From Suillus spraguei (Eukaryota; Basidiomycota; Agaricomycetes; Boletales; Suillaceae), in assembly GCA_016800925.1 (NCBI GenBank), contig JABCPU010000250.1:36808-100807 (forward strand): a stretch of 64,000 nt of DNA, in the 5' to 3' direction. The notes under the pieces are model-generated. The model had not been told where the DNA came from. It searched no databases and worked only from the letters and a program-made list of their open reading frames with translations. Position 1 is the stretch's first letter; each line of letters starts with the position of its first letter. Below, piece by piece: positions 1-10,201 of this stretch. The translations under genes were made by a program, and so were the position numbers.

Positions 1-406
1 ATGAGCCTTGGCTGCAAGTGCCTCGAAATCAGCGATGTAAGTGTGAAGATCTCCAGTTCCTTGTTTGAGATCCCTGAGTTTCGTGAGTGTGGTTCCTTTG
101 GTATCCACTGGCTCGAAGGCTTCTTTAAAACTTTTCATAAAATCCACCATGGTTCCATAACCAACTTTTTTGTCCAGAGGTGTCGGTTGATTGGGCATGA
201 TCAAGGAACTGTTCCTTCCAAGATTTGGCATTCTTCTCAGTCATGAAGGATGTTATGAAGATGATCTTCTGCTTGTCGGTGGTGTAGAGCTTTTCATTGA
301 TGTCAAAGTGCAAATTGCACGACTGGATAAACTCGCGAGAGTTATTGCGATCTCCATCAAAACCTTTTGGTTGACCGATCTTGTATTCAAATTCTTTGGT
401 CGTCAT
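1..406 (-). pseudogene. Gag N-terminal part of chromovirus B1, frameshifted
   Basis: Gag is the capsid/nucleocapsid precursor of Ty3/gypsy elements. The start (ATG at 406-404) reads MTTKEFEYKIGQP, as in copy B4 (46958), followed by the same helical capsid-like sequence (QSCNLHFDINEKLYTTDKQK). One extra base in an A-run near 170 breaks the frame; the homologous sequence (KLRDLKQGTGDLHTYIADFE) continues in another frame to base 1. The zinc-knuckle half lies outside the window. Confidence 0.85.
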
Positions 407-588
407 GGTTGATGATTCTTCTGATGAGTTATACTTTCTCGGTGCCTACACGCGCTGTCTTGCTGTCCGTTAGGGCTTGTCTTCTGTCAGAGGGCTTCTC
501 TTGACAATCTGCTCAGCGTACGCGTACGCTAGTTCAGGGTTCGGGGTCGAGGACTGGATAGTCGACGATCAAGTAGACTTTAATCTTT

Positions 589-1838
589 TGTTACGAACTG
601 GGATGGCGTCACCAGCGACAGTGAGAAGACACAGTTGGTCTGCTGGGAGTTCTTACAATGTCCAGAAGAGGACAAGGTGAAAGTACAAGGAACGCGTTTC
701 CGAGTATGATCAAGGGTTCAGCCTCAAAGATAAGTCTAAGAGGTTCTACGAGAATTGAGACTAAGACTAAGGAGTGCCTAGACTTAGAGACGATTCAAGG
801 ACGACTTAGGTTGGAGACCTAAGCGAAGGATATTCCAGGTAAAACCCAGTAAGATTAAAGTAGGGAATCTACTACAAGTACACTGTGCTTAAATAGGCCA
901 ATATGTGCGCACAGACTGTTAAGACTGTACTCAAGGGTAGAGAGATCCAAAGGGCTTTGGCCTCAGTTCGTACACTGTGCCCCTTTCTCGAGTAATGCCC
1001 CTTATTTCAGGGAGGAGTTATTCGTCCGAAGACCCAGAAGGAGTTGCGTGACGGATCCGGGTGTCCGAAGGTGTCGGATATGATATGTCCGAAGGTTATT
1101 CGGAACATAAGGAGAGGACAGAGATTAAGGCTAGTTTCGGAACGAGTTCCTAACTAGAAACTAATGGAGATGGACTATCCGAAGATAGAGTCGGAGATAT
1201 AGACTATGGGAATCAATCCTAAGTCTCGGAAGGTGACTTAAAGCGGAAAGTAGCTTAAGTCCGGAAGAGGCAGAATGAGTAGAATCTAAGATGATATTCG
1301 AACTAAGGTTCTACGGAGATCTACAAGTGGTTTATATACTGTAAGTATCTAAGACAGATAATCAGCAAGTCTGGGACCGAGGGCTATGTACGAAGTGTAA
1401 CGGAAGTCTATTAGTTAATGTACAGCGGATCAGTAAGCATGAATCGGAAATGAACACAGGAAACGGATCAGTAACACAGGACGGAAATATAAACAGCCGG
1501 AGTACCGGTAGTAGGAGAAATGATGAAAGGAGATAGACGCAGATGTACACAAGGGAGTTAAGGTGCGAGAAGTGAGTACATTCGGATGGGTGGTTTGGAC
1601 AGGATCTGTGGACCGGACGGATATGGAAACGATCGGATCTGGACGGATATGATCGGATCTGAAATTAGAAGTATGGTATATGACACAGACCAAGTAACCG
1701 TGAGAACGTAACTGCGTATCCTATTAAGGAAGGCATGTGTTGTACAGATGCGTTGAGCATATGAGTCAAAGTCATGTGACATGATATACAGGTAAGGAAA
1801 CAGAGGGAAAATGAATAGGGGCACGTACGACTGTAACA
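589..1838 (-). repeat. LTR-B, 5' LTR of B1, interrupted by a solo LTR-A
   Basis: On the minus strand the repeat starts TGTTACAGTCGTACGTGCCC and ends CCAGTTCGTAACA (TG...CA). Without the nested LTR-A and its duplicated CAGAC it is about 476 bp, like the other LTR-B copies. Minus-strand features include a TATTTAAG promoter-like box and, about 35 nt later, ACTTTAATCTT, complementary to the sequence just inside the element (578-588). Confidence 0.9.
917..1685 (-). repeat. Solo LTR-A (TSD CAGAC)
   Basis: A 769-bp copy, TGTTAAGACTG...TATATGACA on the plus strand; the sense strand is minus, judged from the polypurine tracts next to terminal LTR-A copies. It is flanked by perfect 5-bp direct repeats CAGAC (912-916 and 1686-1690). 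No internal element sequence remains, so it is a solo LTR left by LTR-LTR recombination. Confidence 0.92.
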
Positions 1839-2669
1839 GATCTCCTCAATGAGCAGGGCCTGGAACTCCCTCTGTTGCTGGAGGAAGGCCTCCATGGTAG
1901 AGCTCATCCACTCCATGGCAATCTGACTCCCTTCCACTGCCACAATACTGTCCTGAAGGAGTCCATTGGTCTGTGCCAGTTCCGCAATGATCCCATTAGC
2001 AGTGGCCACCCAAGCCTGGTCATCATACTCGACGACATCCTCATCCGTACCTTCAATAGTCACTGAATTAGAGAAAACATCCGCATCCGCCGCATCTGGA
2101 GTAGGGCTCCTCTGACGGCACTTGCCTTTGCCCTTCGGAGACGGAGTACCAGCAGGACACTGCCTCTTCCAGCCCTTGGGCCCCTTGACGAATCTGGGCC
2201 TTCCAGGACAAGTGGCCTTGTCCTTCCAGCAGACGTCACAGGACTTAATCTACAAAACGTCGAAATCAGCGGATCCGAAGGTTTTCGGACAACTCACCAA
2301 GGGATTCTTCTCAGCATCACCCCACTGACACATCTGGTCCTTAGTGACACAATGGGAACAGTACCCATCCTTTGCTCTGGATGCAGCAGCAGCCTTGGCC
2401 TTGCCAATCCATTAGGATCTGGATCTGGAAGAGTCCACATCACTCACCCGAGCCTCAATCAGACCCCTCCATCTCTTTTCCTCCATTTCCCTCTGGATCT
2501 CCGCCAACTCAATCTGCTTCAACTCCTCCTGCCTTTTCTGCTCCTCTGCCTCTTTCCGCTTCTGTTCCGCCTCGGCTTCCGCTGCAGCCTTAGCAGCAGC
2601 CAGTTGCTGTTCCAGATCTGCCACAATGTCGGCAGCAGACTTAGGGGCATCGGATTTCTTTCCAGACAT
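1839..2669 (-). pseudogene. Antisense zinc-cluster ORF of chromovirus A, copy A1 (C-terminus cut off)
   Basis: Second copy of the spliced gene seen intact at 32608-33621. Exons read on the minus strand: 2669-2448 (MSGKKSDAPKSAADI, coiled coil rich in K, E, A and Q), 2399-2298 (CSHCVTKDQMC) and 2249-1839 (CDVCWKDKATC, then an acidic and Q-rich tail). Exon 1 is 222 nt and exon 2 is 102 nt, identical to the other copy, and both introns (48 bp each) keep GT and AG borders. Insertion of B1 removes the last part after LLIEEI. It is antisense to the LTR-A that follows at 2863. Confidence 0.85.
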
Positions 2670-2850
2670 GTTTTAAAGCAGGTTTTGTTAACAAGGATAT
2701 GAAGTGGGGTAGGAATCACTTTGGACATCTGACATCCATATATCTGTCAGATTACAGACTCAGCACTACCACCATCAAACTTCTCCATCATCCCGCATTA
2801 ATCTTGTCCAATCCAGATAGATGCTTCCTATGCCTCAGGGGTTCAGCCCT

Positions 2851-2862
2851 AAAGGGGGATAC
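2851..2862 (+). promoter_or_regulatory. Polypurine tract of chromovirus A1
   Basis: AAAGGGGGATAC lies directly before the TGTCATATACC start of LTR-A at 2863. A purine run at this place primes plus-strand DNA synthesis in LTR retroelements. It fixes the sense direction of the LTR-A family; the same motif is seen inverted at copy A2 (32414-32426). Confidence 0.8.
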
Positions 2863-3631
2863 TGTCATATACCATACTTCTGATCCCAGATCTGACCATA
2901 TCCAATCAGATCCAATCGATTCTATTTCCATCCAGTCCACAGATCCTGTCCAGATCGCCCATCCGAATATGCCCACTTCTCGCACTCTAACTCCCTTGTG
3001 TATATTTGTGTCTATCTCCTTTCATCATTCCTCCTGTTTCCAGTATTCCGGCTGTGTATATTTCCATCCTGTGTCACTGATCCGTTACCTGTGTTTCCTT
3101 CCAATTCATGCTTACTGATCCGCTGCACATTAACTAATAGACTTCTGTTACACTTTGTACATAGCCCTCGGTCCTGGACTTGTTGATTATCCGTATTAGA
3201 TACTTACAGTATATAAACCACTTGTAGATCTCCATAGAACCTTAGTTTGAATATCATCTTAGATTCTACTCATTCTGTTTCCTCCGGACTTGAGTCACTT
3301 TCCGCTCTAAGTCATCTTCCAAGACTTGGGATTGATTCCTTTAGTCTATACCTCCGACTCTATCTTTGGATAGTCTACCTCTGTTAGTTTCTAGCTAGGA
3401 ACCTGTTCCAAAGCTAGCCTTAATCCTCATTCCATCCCTATGCTCCGGATAACCTTCAGATGTACCATATCCAATACCTTCGAACATCCGGATCCGTCAC
3501 GCAACTCCTTCCGGATCTTCGGATGTGTACCTCCTTTCTGAAATAAGGGGCATTATGCAGGAAAGGGGCACAGTGCACGAACTGAGGCCAAAGCCCTTCA
3601 GATCTTCCACTCTTTGAGTACGGTCTTAACA
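2863..3631 (+). repeat. LTR-A, 3' LTR of chromovirus A1
   Basis: 769 bp from TGTCATATACC to GTCTTAACA, preceded by the element's polypurine tract and, further upstream, its antisense gene (1839-2669). The 5' part of A1 is missing from the window because B1 interrupts it. It contains TATATAAACC, a likely TATA box, near the middle. Confidence 0.88.
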
Positions 3632-4060
3632 GAGTCAGGGTCCCCTAAAGTTCAAACCTAATGTCACAACCCACAAACAAATTAATGCAAGGGCAGAGAC
3701 TAGGACTCAAACAAAGGTTATCACAAGAGAAGAGAGGAGCAAGGACGTCTTGGATTGCTACAATGTAGATACAAGAGGTTTGAACTAAAGAACTACTACA
3801 ATGAAACTAGCTAACTATATACACATATTTGAAATTGAGTTTGAAACTACTAGCCAATCATAAAATAGAAGTGAGAATCGTACAATGTGATAGTTGTGAC
3901 ATTGTTATGATATCATATTCTATAAGGTTCTAAGATCACGTGATGTAATCTATTTGTGATAAAGGAATATGGGTATTCAGAGTTATAGATGTATGATAAC
4001 GGATAATCTGTGTATCTTATCTTATCCGATAATATCATTCTGCATCATAGAAGATCTCTT
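3632..4060. other. Gene-free spacer with a possible small LTR
   Basis: No convincing ORF. TGTCACAAC (3662) and GTTGTGACA (about 3893-3902) form 9-bp terminal inverted repeats around an AT-rich 240-bp segment, which could be a small LTR of another family, but I see no target duplication. Confidence 0.3.
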
Positions 4061-4982
4061 TGTTAAGACTGTACTCAAAGGGAGAGAGATCCGAAGGGCT
4101 TTGGCCTCAGTTCGTGCACTGTGCCCCTTTCCTGCGTAATGCCCCTAATTTCAGGAGAAGGTATACATCCGAAGATCTGGAAGGAGTTGCATGATGGATC
4201 TGGACGTCCGAAGGTATCGGATATGATACGTCCGAAGGTTATCCGGAACGTAGGAATAGAACGAGGATTAAGACTAGCTTCGGAACGAGTTCCTAACTAG
4301 AAGCTAACAGAGATAGACTATCCAAAGATAGAGTTGGAGATATAGGACTATAGGAATCAATCCCAAGTCTCGGAAGATGATTTAAAGCAGGAAGTGACTC
4401 AAGTCCAGAGGAAGCAGAATGAGCAGAATCTAAGATGATATTCGAACTAAGGTTCTACAGAGATCTACAAGTGGTTTATATACTGTAAGTATCTAAGACG
4501 GATAATCAACAAGTCCAGGACCGAGGGCTATTGTTACGACCATGCAAAACCGGAGATTAGTAAGAAATCCTGGTCTTACATGGGGTTGTACCAGAGGGTT
4601 GTAAAGTCAAAGGGGCTTGGCTCAGCTCATACACTGTGCCCCTTACCCGAGTATGTGCCCTTAATTTCGGATGAAGTCCAAGGGAGAGTTCTGGTGAAGT
4701 CTGGATGGAGGGTCTGGATGAACTTTAAGGCAGGATAGCTCGACAGAGCTCCGATGGACTTCCGGATGAGTGCAGGAATGCGCCAGAACTATTTCTGGAA
4801 GGTAGGGAGTAATGGTAACACTACTGGAACAAGCTCCAAGTAGAACAGATGAAGGATGGACTGCTGGACAAAGTCCAGGGCAGGATAGGAGCAGAGCCCC
4901 AGAGGGAAAGATGATCCATAGATGTCAGAGGATAGGATAGGATGGATCCGGAGGACTAGGGGTCCGAAGGTCCGGAGCTCAG

Positions 4983-5035
4983 AGGAGCGGAGGAGCGGAG
5001 GAGCGGAGGAGCGGAGGAGCGGAGGAGCGGAGGAG
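4983..5035. repeat. 8-bp tandem repeat (GAGGAGCG)n
   Basis: Six or more near perfect GAGGAGCG units inside LTR-C. The matching place in the other LTR-C copy (about 20430-20460) has only degenerate GCTCCTCTGCTC-like units, so the array grew in this copy. Confidence 0.85.
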
Positions 5036-5198
5036 CATAGCTCTGTGGATCTTATAGGAAGTGTTGGCTACTAGAGGGGAGTAGGTCCGGATATGGTGTA
5101 GAGATAGTATAGACTACTCCGGACAAGGTCCAGAATAGAAACAGACAGTATAAGACTACCAAAGGTAGAGTCGGAGGTGAAACAGATGATAGACAGAG

Positions 5199-5675
5199 TG
5201 TTACAATCATACGTGCCCCTATTCATTCTCTCTTTGCTTCCTTACTTGTATATCATGTCACATGACTCTGACTCATATGCTCAACGCATCTGTACTATAG
5301 TTGCCTTCCTTATTTTGATACGCAATTACTTTCTCATGTCTCTCTCTTGGTCTGTGTGCACATATTGGCCTATTTAAGCACATTGTACTTGTAGTAGATT
5401 CTTTACTTTAATCTTACTTGGTTTTACCTGGAACTTCCTTCGCTTGGGTCTCCAACCTAAGTCGTCCTTGAATCGTTTCTAAGTCTAAGCACTCCTTAGC
5501 CTTAGTCTCTATTCTCGTAAAACCTCTTAGACCTGTCTTTGAGGCCGAACCCTTGATCGTACTCGGAACGTGTTCCTTGTACTTTCACCTTGTCCTCTTC
5601 TGGACATTGTAGAACTTCCCAGCAGACCGACTGTGTCTTTTCACTGTCACTGGTGGCGCCACCCCAGTCGTAACA
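5199..5675 (+). repeat. Solo LTR-B inside LTR-C
   Basis: 477 bp, TGTTACAATCATACGTGCCCC...CCAGTCGTAACA. The flanks CAGAG and TGGAG are an imperfect duplication differing by two transitions. The other LTR-C copy (around 20250) is continuous at this position, which confirms an insertion. Confidence 0.88.
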
Positions 5676-6145
5676 TGGAGATGGACGAAGTCCGAAAATA
5701 TTATAGGACATAGGATCAAAGCTCCGGCCTAGGGAGTGATCCCATAGGCCTGAGTTCGGAACCTTACAAGGGCCAGAGCCCAAGTGCAAGAACGGGAACG
5801 GAGTTATATAGACATGATAACAGGATACAGAGTAATCAAAGGAATATACAGAAGTAGGAACAATGAATCAGACTAAGGTCTGCAGGAGTTGTACTACAAG
5901 TTTATATACTGTAGGAGCATGCCGGAGGGTAAGTACGGATAGTCCGAGGCTATGTCTGAAGCATACAGAAACACATTAGTAAGTACAGCGGGACATAAGG
6001 CTATGAACTCGGAGATGAAGCTCGTACGAAATACTTATCAAGACAGAGGCAGAGATCACCGAGAACCAGAAGCACAGAGATACCCAGAAGCCGGAGACAC
6101 AGGTATATTCTAAAAGGGGTAATGCGCAGGTGCGCGGGAATAGTT

Positions 6146-6495
6146 CGGATATGGACACAGATTGGATATGGACACAGATTGGATATGGACACAGATTGGA
6201 TATGGACACAGATTGGATATGGACACAGATTGGATATGGACACAGATCGGATATGGACACAGATCGGATATGGAACAGATTGGATATGGACACAGATTGG
6301 ATATGGACACAGATGGATATGGACACAGATCGGATATGGACACAGATCAGGAAAATATGGACACAGATCGGATATGGACACAGATCGGATATGGACACAG
6401 ATCGGATATGGACACAGATCGGATATGGACACAGATCGGATATGGACACAGATCGGATATGGACACAGATCGGATATGGACACAGATATGCAGAT
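6146..6495. repeat. 17-bp tandem array in LTR-C
   Basis: About 20 copies of GGATATGGACACAGAT(T/C), with a run of T-ending units followed by a run of C-ending units and two units of altered length near 6270-6350. Because 17 is not a multiple of 3 and the unit has few stops, long open frames appear on both strands with a 17-residue period; I regard these as non-coding. The other LTR-C copy has only scattered CCATATCCAATCC-like units there. Confidence 0.92.
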
Positions 6496-6959
6496 ATGGA
6501 CAGATGGATATGGACACAGATGGATATGGATTGGAGTGGATGGGTGGATTGGATATGTGAACTGGATTGGATGGGTGGATCAGATATGTGTAGGTTGGGT
6601 GTCTGGATGTCCATGGATTGGATTTGATCTAGACCTGAATGTATGGTATATGACAGCTATGTACGAAGTGTAACAGAAGTCTATTAGTTAATGCGCAGCG
6701 GATCAGTAAGCACGAATCGGAAATGAAACACAGGTAACGGATCAGTGACACAGGATGGAAGTATACACAGCCAGAGTACCGGAAACAGAAGGAGTGATGA
6801 AAGGAGATAGACGCAGATATACACAAGGGAGTTAGAGTGCGAGAAGTGAGCACATTCGGATGGGCGATCCAGACAGGATCTGTGGACTGGACGGAAATAG
6901 AATCGATTGGATCTGATTGGATATGGTCGGATCTGGGATCAGAAGTATGGCATATGACA

Positions 6960-8076
6960 CTCTTCATCCTTATCTTCTTCTGGAAGTTCATCAATGTGTG
7001 TGATAGGTGTAATGATAGAGTTATCAACAGTAAAGACTTTAGGAGTAGGTGTTTCAGTAAATGATCTCTTGGGATTAGGATTTGTCTTAGTGCTGGTTTT
7101 TGGTGCTTTAGGGAAATTCAAGAAAGAGTAATGATTTGTATTTGGTATTCAGGACAGGAGAGTGGACAAGAGCAGGTGAGAGTGAACAAGAGAGTAGCAA
7201 CGAGTGAGAGCAATGAGAGAGGGAGAGCAGCGAGTGAGAGAATGAATCTAAAGAACAAGATTAGAACGAAAAAATAATTGTGCATCTCAATACACAAGCA
7301 AGATAATGAGTCTAGCAAGAGATCATCCTACAATAGTTTTGTTTAAATGTAAAGAACAAGATTAGAATAGAAAATCATTGCACACCTGAAAATTAAAATA
7401 AAGAAACATGCTTCATGGAGGTGGAGAACATTGTCAACAAGTTGAACTTTTGTGCCAGTCAGCACACTATCACCTGAACAAACAATACAAATGTTGGACT
7501 CAAGAATATTTCCAATGTTGATGCCTGGGAGAAGTCTGCTGTGAGTGCTGTGAGCGCTGTGGGTTACTGTGAGAACTGTCGAAAATGTTGATGTCTGTGA
7601 CGAAATTTGTGGTTTACTGATGCAAGTGCAACTCGAAGCTTACATTTTCTTTATTTGCTGAGGTCTTTTGCCTTTTGCCTGGTACCCAAGATTCTCTATC
7701 GCTAACCGGGCCTTTCATGAACGTTTCGGCATGTTGGGATGTTTCAGTTGTGAAGCGCTAGCAGCAAGGTGTGAGGTGTCGGTGAAGCTAGTAGACTTAC
7801 AGAAGTTGTTGATTACAGTGTGTTCCTTACATTTACTATTCATGGAGCCATCTCCTCCTTTGATAGGACACAAATGACAAATTTAAAACGGATGCGACAT
7901 TGCGAAGGACTTACACTACAACTTATTCATCTTACTTTTGCTCTATCTTAAAGTCATGAAGATCCTTTGCGCTTTCATTGCTTTTGTCACACTTTAGCAT
8001 GCTTTATCATGTGATGTTTGCTGAAACTGCTCGATGCCTATCTTACCTTGAGTACCACTATTAATAATTCATATAT
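6960..8076. other. Gene-poor segment left of a Tc1-like element
   Basis: AT-rich with purine-rich stretches (7150-7260). On the minus strand 7121-6960 is an open stretch (MNFPKAPKTSTKTNPNPKRS..., then DELPEEDKDEE) cut by the LTR-A insertion; it could be an exon fragment. I do not recognise it and see no other gene. Confidence 0.4.
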
Positions 8077-8078
8077 TA

Positions 8079-9001
8079 CAGCTCTTTGCATAAAGGATGG
8101 CACTGGCGTGAATTTTTTATTCAATTAGGAAATGTTAGACTTAGTGAAATTTTGCTCGTTATACACTCATATCCCCTGTAATTCATTATCATCATGCCAT
8201 ATATAACTATTCCTGCCTCCAAAAAACACAAGAGCCTGCTAGAGCATGACAGCCTTGACCTTGATTCCAATGGGTCTGATGAGGACAATACTTGAATCAA
8301 AGTGTGAGGAGGGCTTCCGTGGATGTCTGCCGTCCGCGCACAAACACCTGCTTCTTCTCTGCACGTGTGCTTGTCCTTGATCGTCCATAGCATCTACCAG
8401 GTATCCGCTCATCTTGTGACGTCTTGTCAATAAATCCCAACTCTGATGGATCATACTGAGCCATGCGTGTGATGAATGCAGCACGGAGAGTCCCATTGCG
8501 TTCCATGGCAATGCGCTTGAGTTTCTTGTAGCTCACATCAGCACGTTCAAGCTCGCGAAAGATTGTTGTGAAATGGACAGATATGAATTGGTTTGTTGCA
8601 AGGAGGTGCATGAGCTCGTCCAAAAAATAGTCAGGATTCTGTCTTACAAGGCGAAGCAGGCAATCAACATCTTCATGATCGAGAGCACGCAGACGACCGC
8701 GCATTGCTGCGTTAGGCTGACGGTCTACAACATCGCCACATTTCGTGCCAGAGCTTCAAAATCCGAAACCAAGTGCGTCTGGAAAATCCGCAGCAATCTA
8801 GGATATCGCGAAAACTTATAAGGTTCCGTTCATGGAGTTGGATTGCTGCAAGCTTCACGTCACGACTGATCTTGCGAAATCCCATGCTGTGAGGATGATA
8901 ATAAGGGTAGTATGAGCTACACGAGCAAAATTTCACTAAGTCTAACATTTCCTAATTGAACGAAAAATTCACGCCAGTGCCATCCTTTATGCAAAGAGCT
9001 G
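8079..9001 (-). mobile_element. Internally deleted Tc1/mariner-like (IS630 superfamily) element
   Basis: 923 bp between TA dinucleotides (8077-8078, 9002-9003). The ends are inverted repeats of about 90 bp beginning CAGCTCTTTGCATAAAGGAT, with only a few mismatches. Inside is the N-terminal half of a transposase (8297-8886, minus); the catalytic core after the first Asp is missing, so the copy cannot move on its own. Confidence 0.88.
8297..8886 (-). pseudogene. Transposase fragment (HTH and start of DDE core)
   Basis: Read from ATG at 8886: MGFRKISRDVKLAAIQLHE, helix-turn-helix with LDCCGFSRRTWFRILKLW, then after a frameshift near 8715 GRLRALDHEDVDCLLRLVRQ, FLDELMHLLATNQFISVHF, and LGFIDKTSQDER containing the first catalytic Asp. 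The N-terminal order matches a multi-copy Agaricomycete IS630/Tc1-type family. The sequence stops near STEALLTL and runs into the terminal repeat, so the second Asp and the Glu are lost. Confidence 0.85.
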
Positions 9002-9360
9002 TAAATAATTTAATAATTTAATAATTTAATTTCATACTTCTATACTTGTTTCTTCATTTCACCGTGGTTGATCAATGTGTTCCGGATTTTGCGAACGCAC
9101 ACGAGGCTCTTGGATGGACCTTGATAGGTCCCTCGCCCAGACATCAAAAACTTTCTTGCAGTAGCGTTCGCATTTGGATGCAAAATTCTCGTGTGTATCA
9201 GTCTTAAATAAAATATCTATAACAATCTGTCCTGACTGCTTCGAGCTTCGAGGTCCGAGAACATAGAAGTAATTCTAGAATCTTCGCAGCGTCGGCTTAG
9301 GTAAACCTTGAAATTATATATTTACATTGATCTTGAACTCAGCAAGCAGTACAACTGACA
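9002..9360. other. Upstream region of the first host gene
   Basis: An AT-rich start (TTTAATAATTTAATAATTT), then mixed sequence with no recognised gene up to the ATG at 9361. It probably contains the promoter; no clear TATA box. Confidence 0.4.
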
Positions 9361-10050
9361 ATGACCACCTGGGCTCAGGCCATCCATCATCCCTGGTTCG
9401 ATCCGTCACCTTCGAAGCGTAAACTATCTAACGCAGATGACGAGCGCCGTGCATCATCACCCTATAAGCGCTCGTCACCGAGCCCCACGAGCCGCACCAA
9501 ACGACGCAAGTTCAACACACTGGAGCATGGATTTGCCCACCTCACGCTCGCGTCAGCGCCTGCCTACCCTAACTCAACGAGTGGGCTAGTTATTACGCCT
9601 ATTAATCCCACTGCTTCTTCCGAATCTACAATATTTCCACCTTCTAGTATTGTCCTCCCCAGCTCTGTCGAGGAACCGCCGCATGAAGTTGAAGCGGTGG
9701 CGCCCGAGGTGAATATGGAAAGTTTGGACGAGGGAGAATGTAAGCTTGTTTTCAAGTTTATTGCAGATGGCCTGACTGGTTGTGCAGACACTGGTAAGAT
9801 CAAGGGGGCTCGTCACTTTTCGATATCGAAGCCTTTGCTTCGGCGCATACGAAAACACCAGACGGCACCGCAACCTATCATTCCCATCTCATCGCCCAGT
9901 ACGGAAGGGGGTGCACTTGTGTTGTATCGGCCGTTGCGGCCACTTTCCCCTACTCGTCATGTCGATGAACAGGCTGAGGCTACAGAGGAGGTTAACACTA
10001 CCGGTACCGCGAGTTTCGAGCGTGATGATGACGCGATGGATATAGAGTAG
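9361..10050 (+). CDS. Hypothetical basidiomycete protein, 229 aa (213 aa if spliced)
   Basis: Opens MTTWAQAIHHPWFD. Features: a basic segment with a nuclear-localisation-like cluster (TKRRKF, residues about 46-51), the motif TLEHGFAHLTL (about 53-63), a Pro/Ser-rich middle with VLPSSVEEP, the segment SISKPLLRRIRK, ALVLYRPL, and an acidic end (RDDDAMDIE). Basidiomycete genomes carry small uncharacterised proteins with this motif order; I know no function. A GT-AG segment 9740-9787 is exactly 48 bp, so it can be retained or spliced without breaking the frame. It converges with the HAP2 gene, 151 bp between stop codons. Confidence 0.75.
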   Translation: MTTWAQAIHHPWFDPSPSKRKLSNADDERRASSPYKRSSPSPTSRTKRRKFNTLEHGFAHLTLASAPAYPNSTSGLVITPINPTASSESTIFPPSSIVLPSSVEEPPHEVEAVAPEVNMESLDEGECKLVFKFIADGLTGCADTGKIKGARHFSISKPLLRRIRKHQTAPQPIIPISSPSTEGGALVLYRPLRPLSPTRHVDEQAEATEEVNTTGTASFERDDDAMDIE

Positions 10051-10201
10051 AACGATATGCCCACGCATTTGTTTGCTTTGGTACTTATTAATATCATAAA
10101 ACGACACATCGACTTTACGAAAAACAAGAACTGGTCATCTATGTATGTAACAGGCAAGGCACACGAACAAAGAACTAGAGAGAGATGAAAAAACTTCTGA
10201 A

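Larger units (their letters stand above)
1..1838 (-). mobile_element. Chromovirus B copy B1, 5' part (runs off window)
   Basis: Read on the minus strand this is a 5' LTR (589-1838), a leader (407-588) and the start of gag (1-406). The same order and sequence occur in copy B4 at 46338-47300, so this is the 5' end of a second copy of the same Ty3/gypsy family. It was inserted into the antisense gene of chromovirus A copy A1: that ORF breaks off exactly at 1839. The outer end lies outside the window, so the target duplication cannot be checked. Confidence 0.85.
4532..6655 (-). repeat. Solo LTR-C (TSD GCTAT) with nested LTR-B and 17-bp array
   Basis: Starts TGTTACGACCATGC and ends GTATGGTATATGACA on the plus strand, with perfect GCTAT duplications (4527-4531, 6656-6660). 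Without the nested LTR-B it is about 1.65 kb, long for a solo LTR. The last 15 bases equal those of LTR-A, and an internal segment (CACTGTGCCCCTTACCCGAG) is also LTR-A-like, so the two families are related. The strand is given by analogy with LTR-A. No coding sequence recognised. Confidence 0.85.
4061..6959 (-). repeat. Solo LTR-A (TSD CTCTT) split by LTR-C
   Basis: The two halves, 4061-4531 and 6656-6959, join into one LTR-A copy. Perfect CTCTT repeats flank it (4056-4060 and 6960-6964). The middle is a later insertion of LTR-C, which itself contains LTR-B, so three generations of insertion can be ordered. Confidence 0.9.

Noticed and set aside
1362..1550. A recurrent open frame reading MYICVYLLSSFLL, seen in every LTR-A copy
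   Set aside because: It is LTR sequence repeated with the family, broken in several copies, with no other sign of coding.
4983..6495. CRISPR-like array
   Set aside because: The repeats are direct tandem units without unique spacers, in a fungal LTR.
6122..6673. Several long open frames on both strands (up to about 210 codons) with strong periodicity
   Set aside because: They are the translation of a 17-bp tandem array inside LTR-C in all frames; no codon bias or domain.
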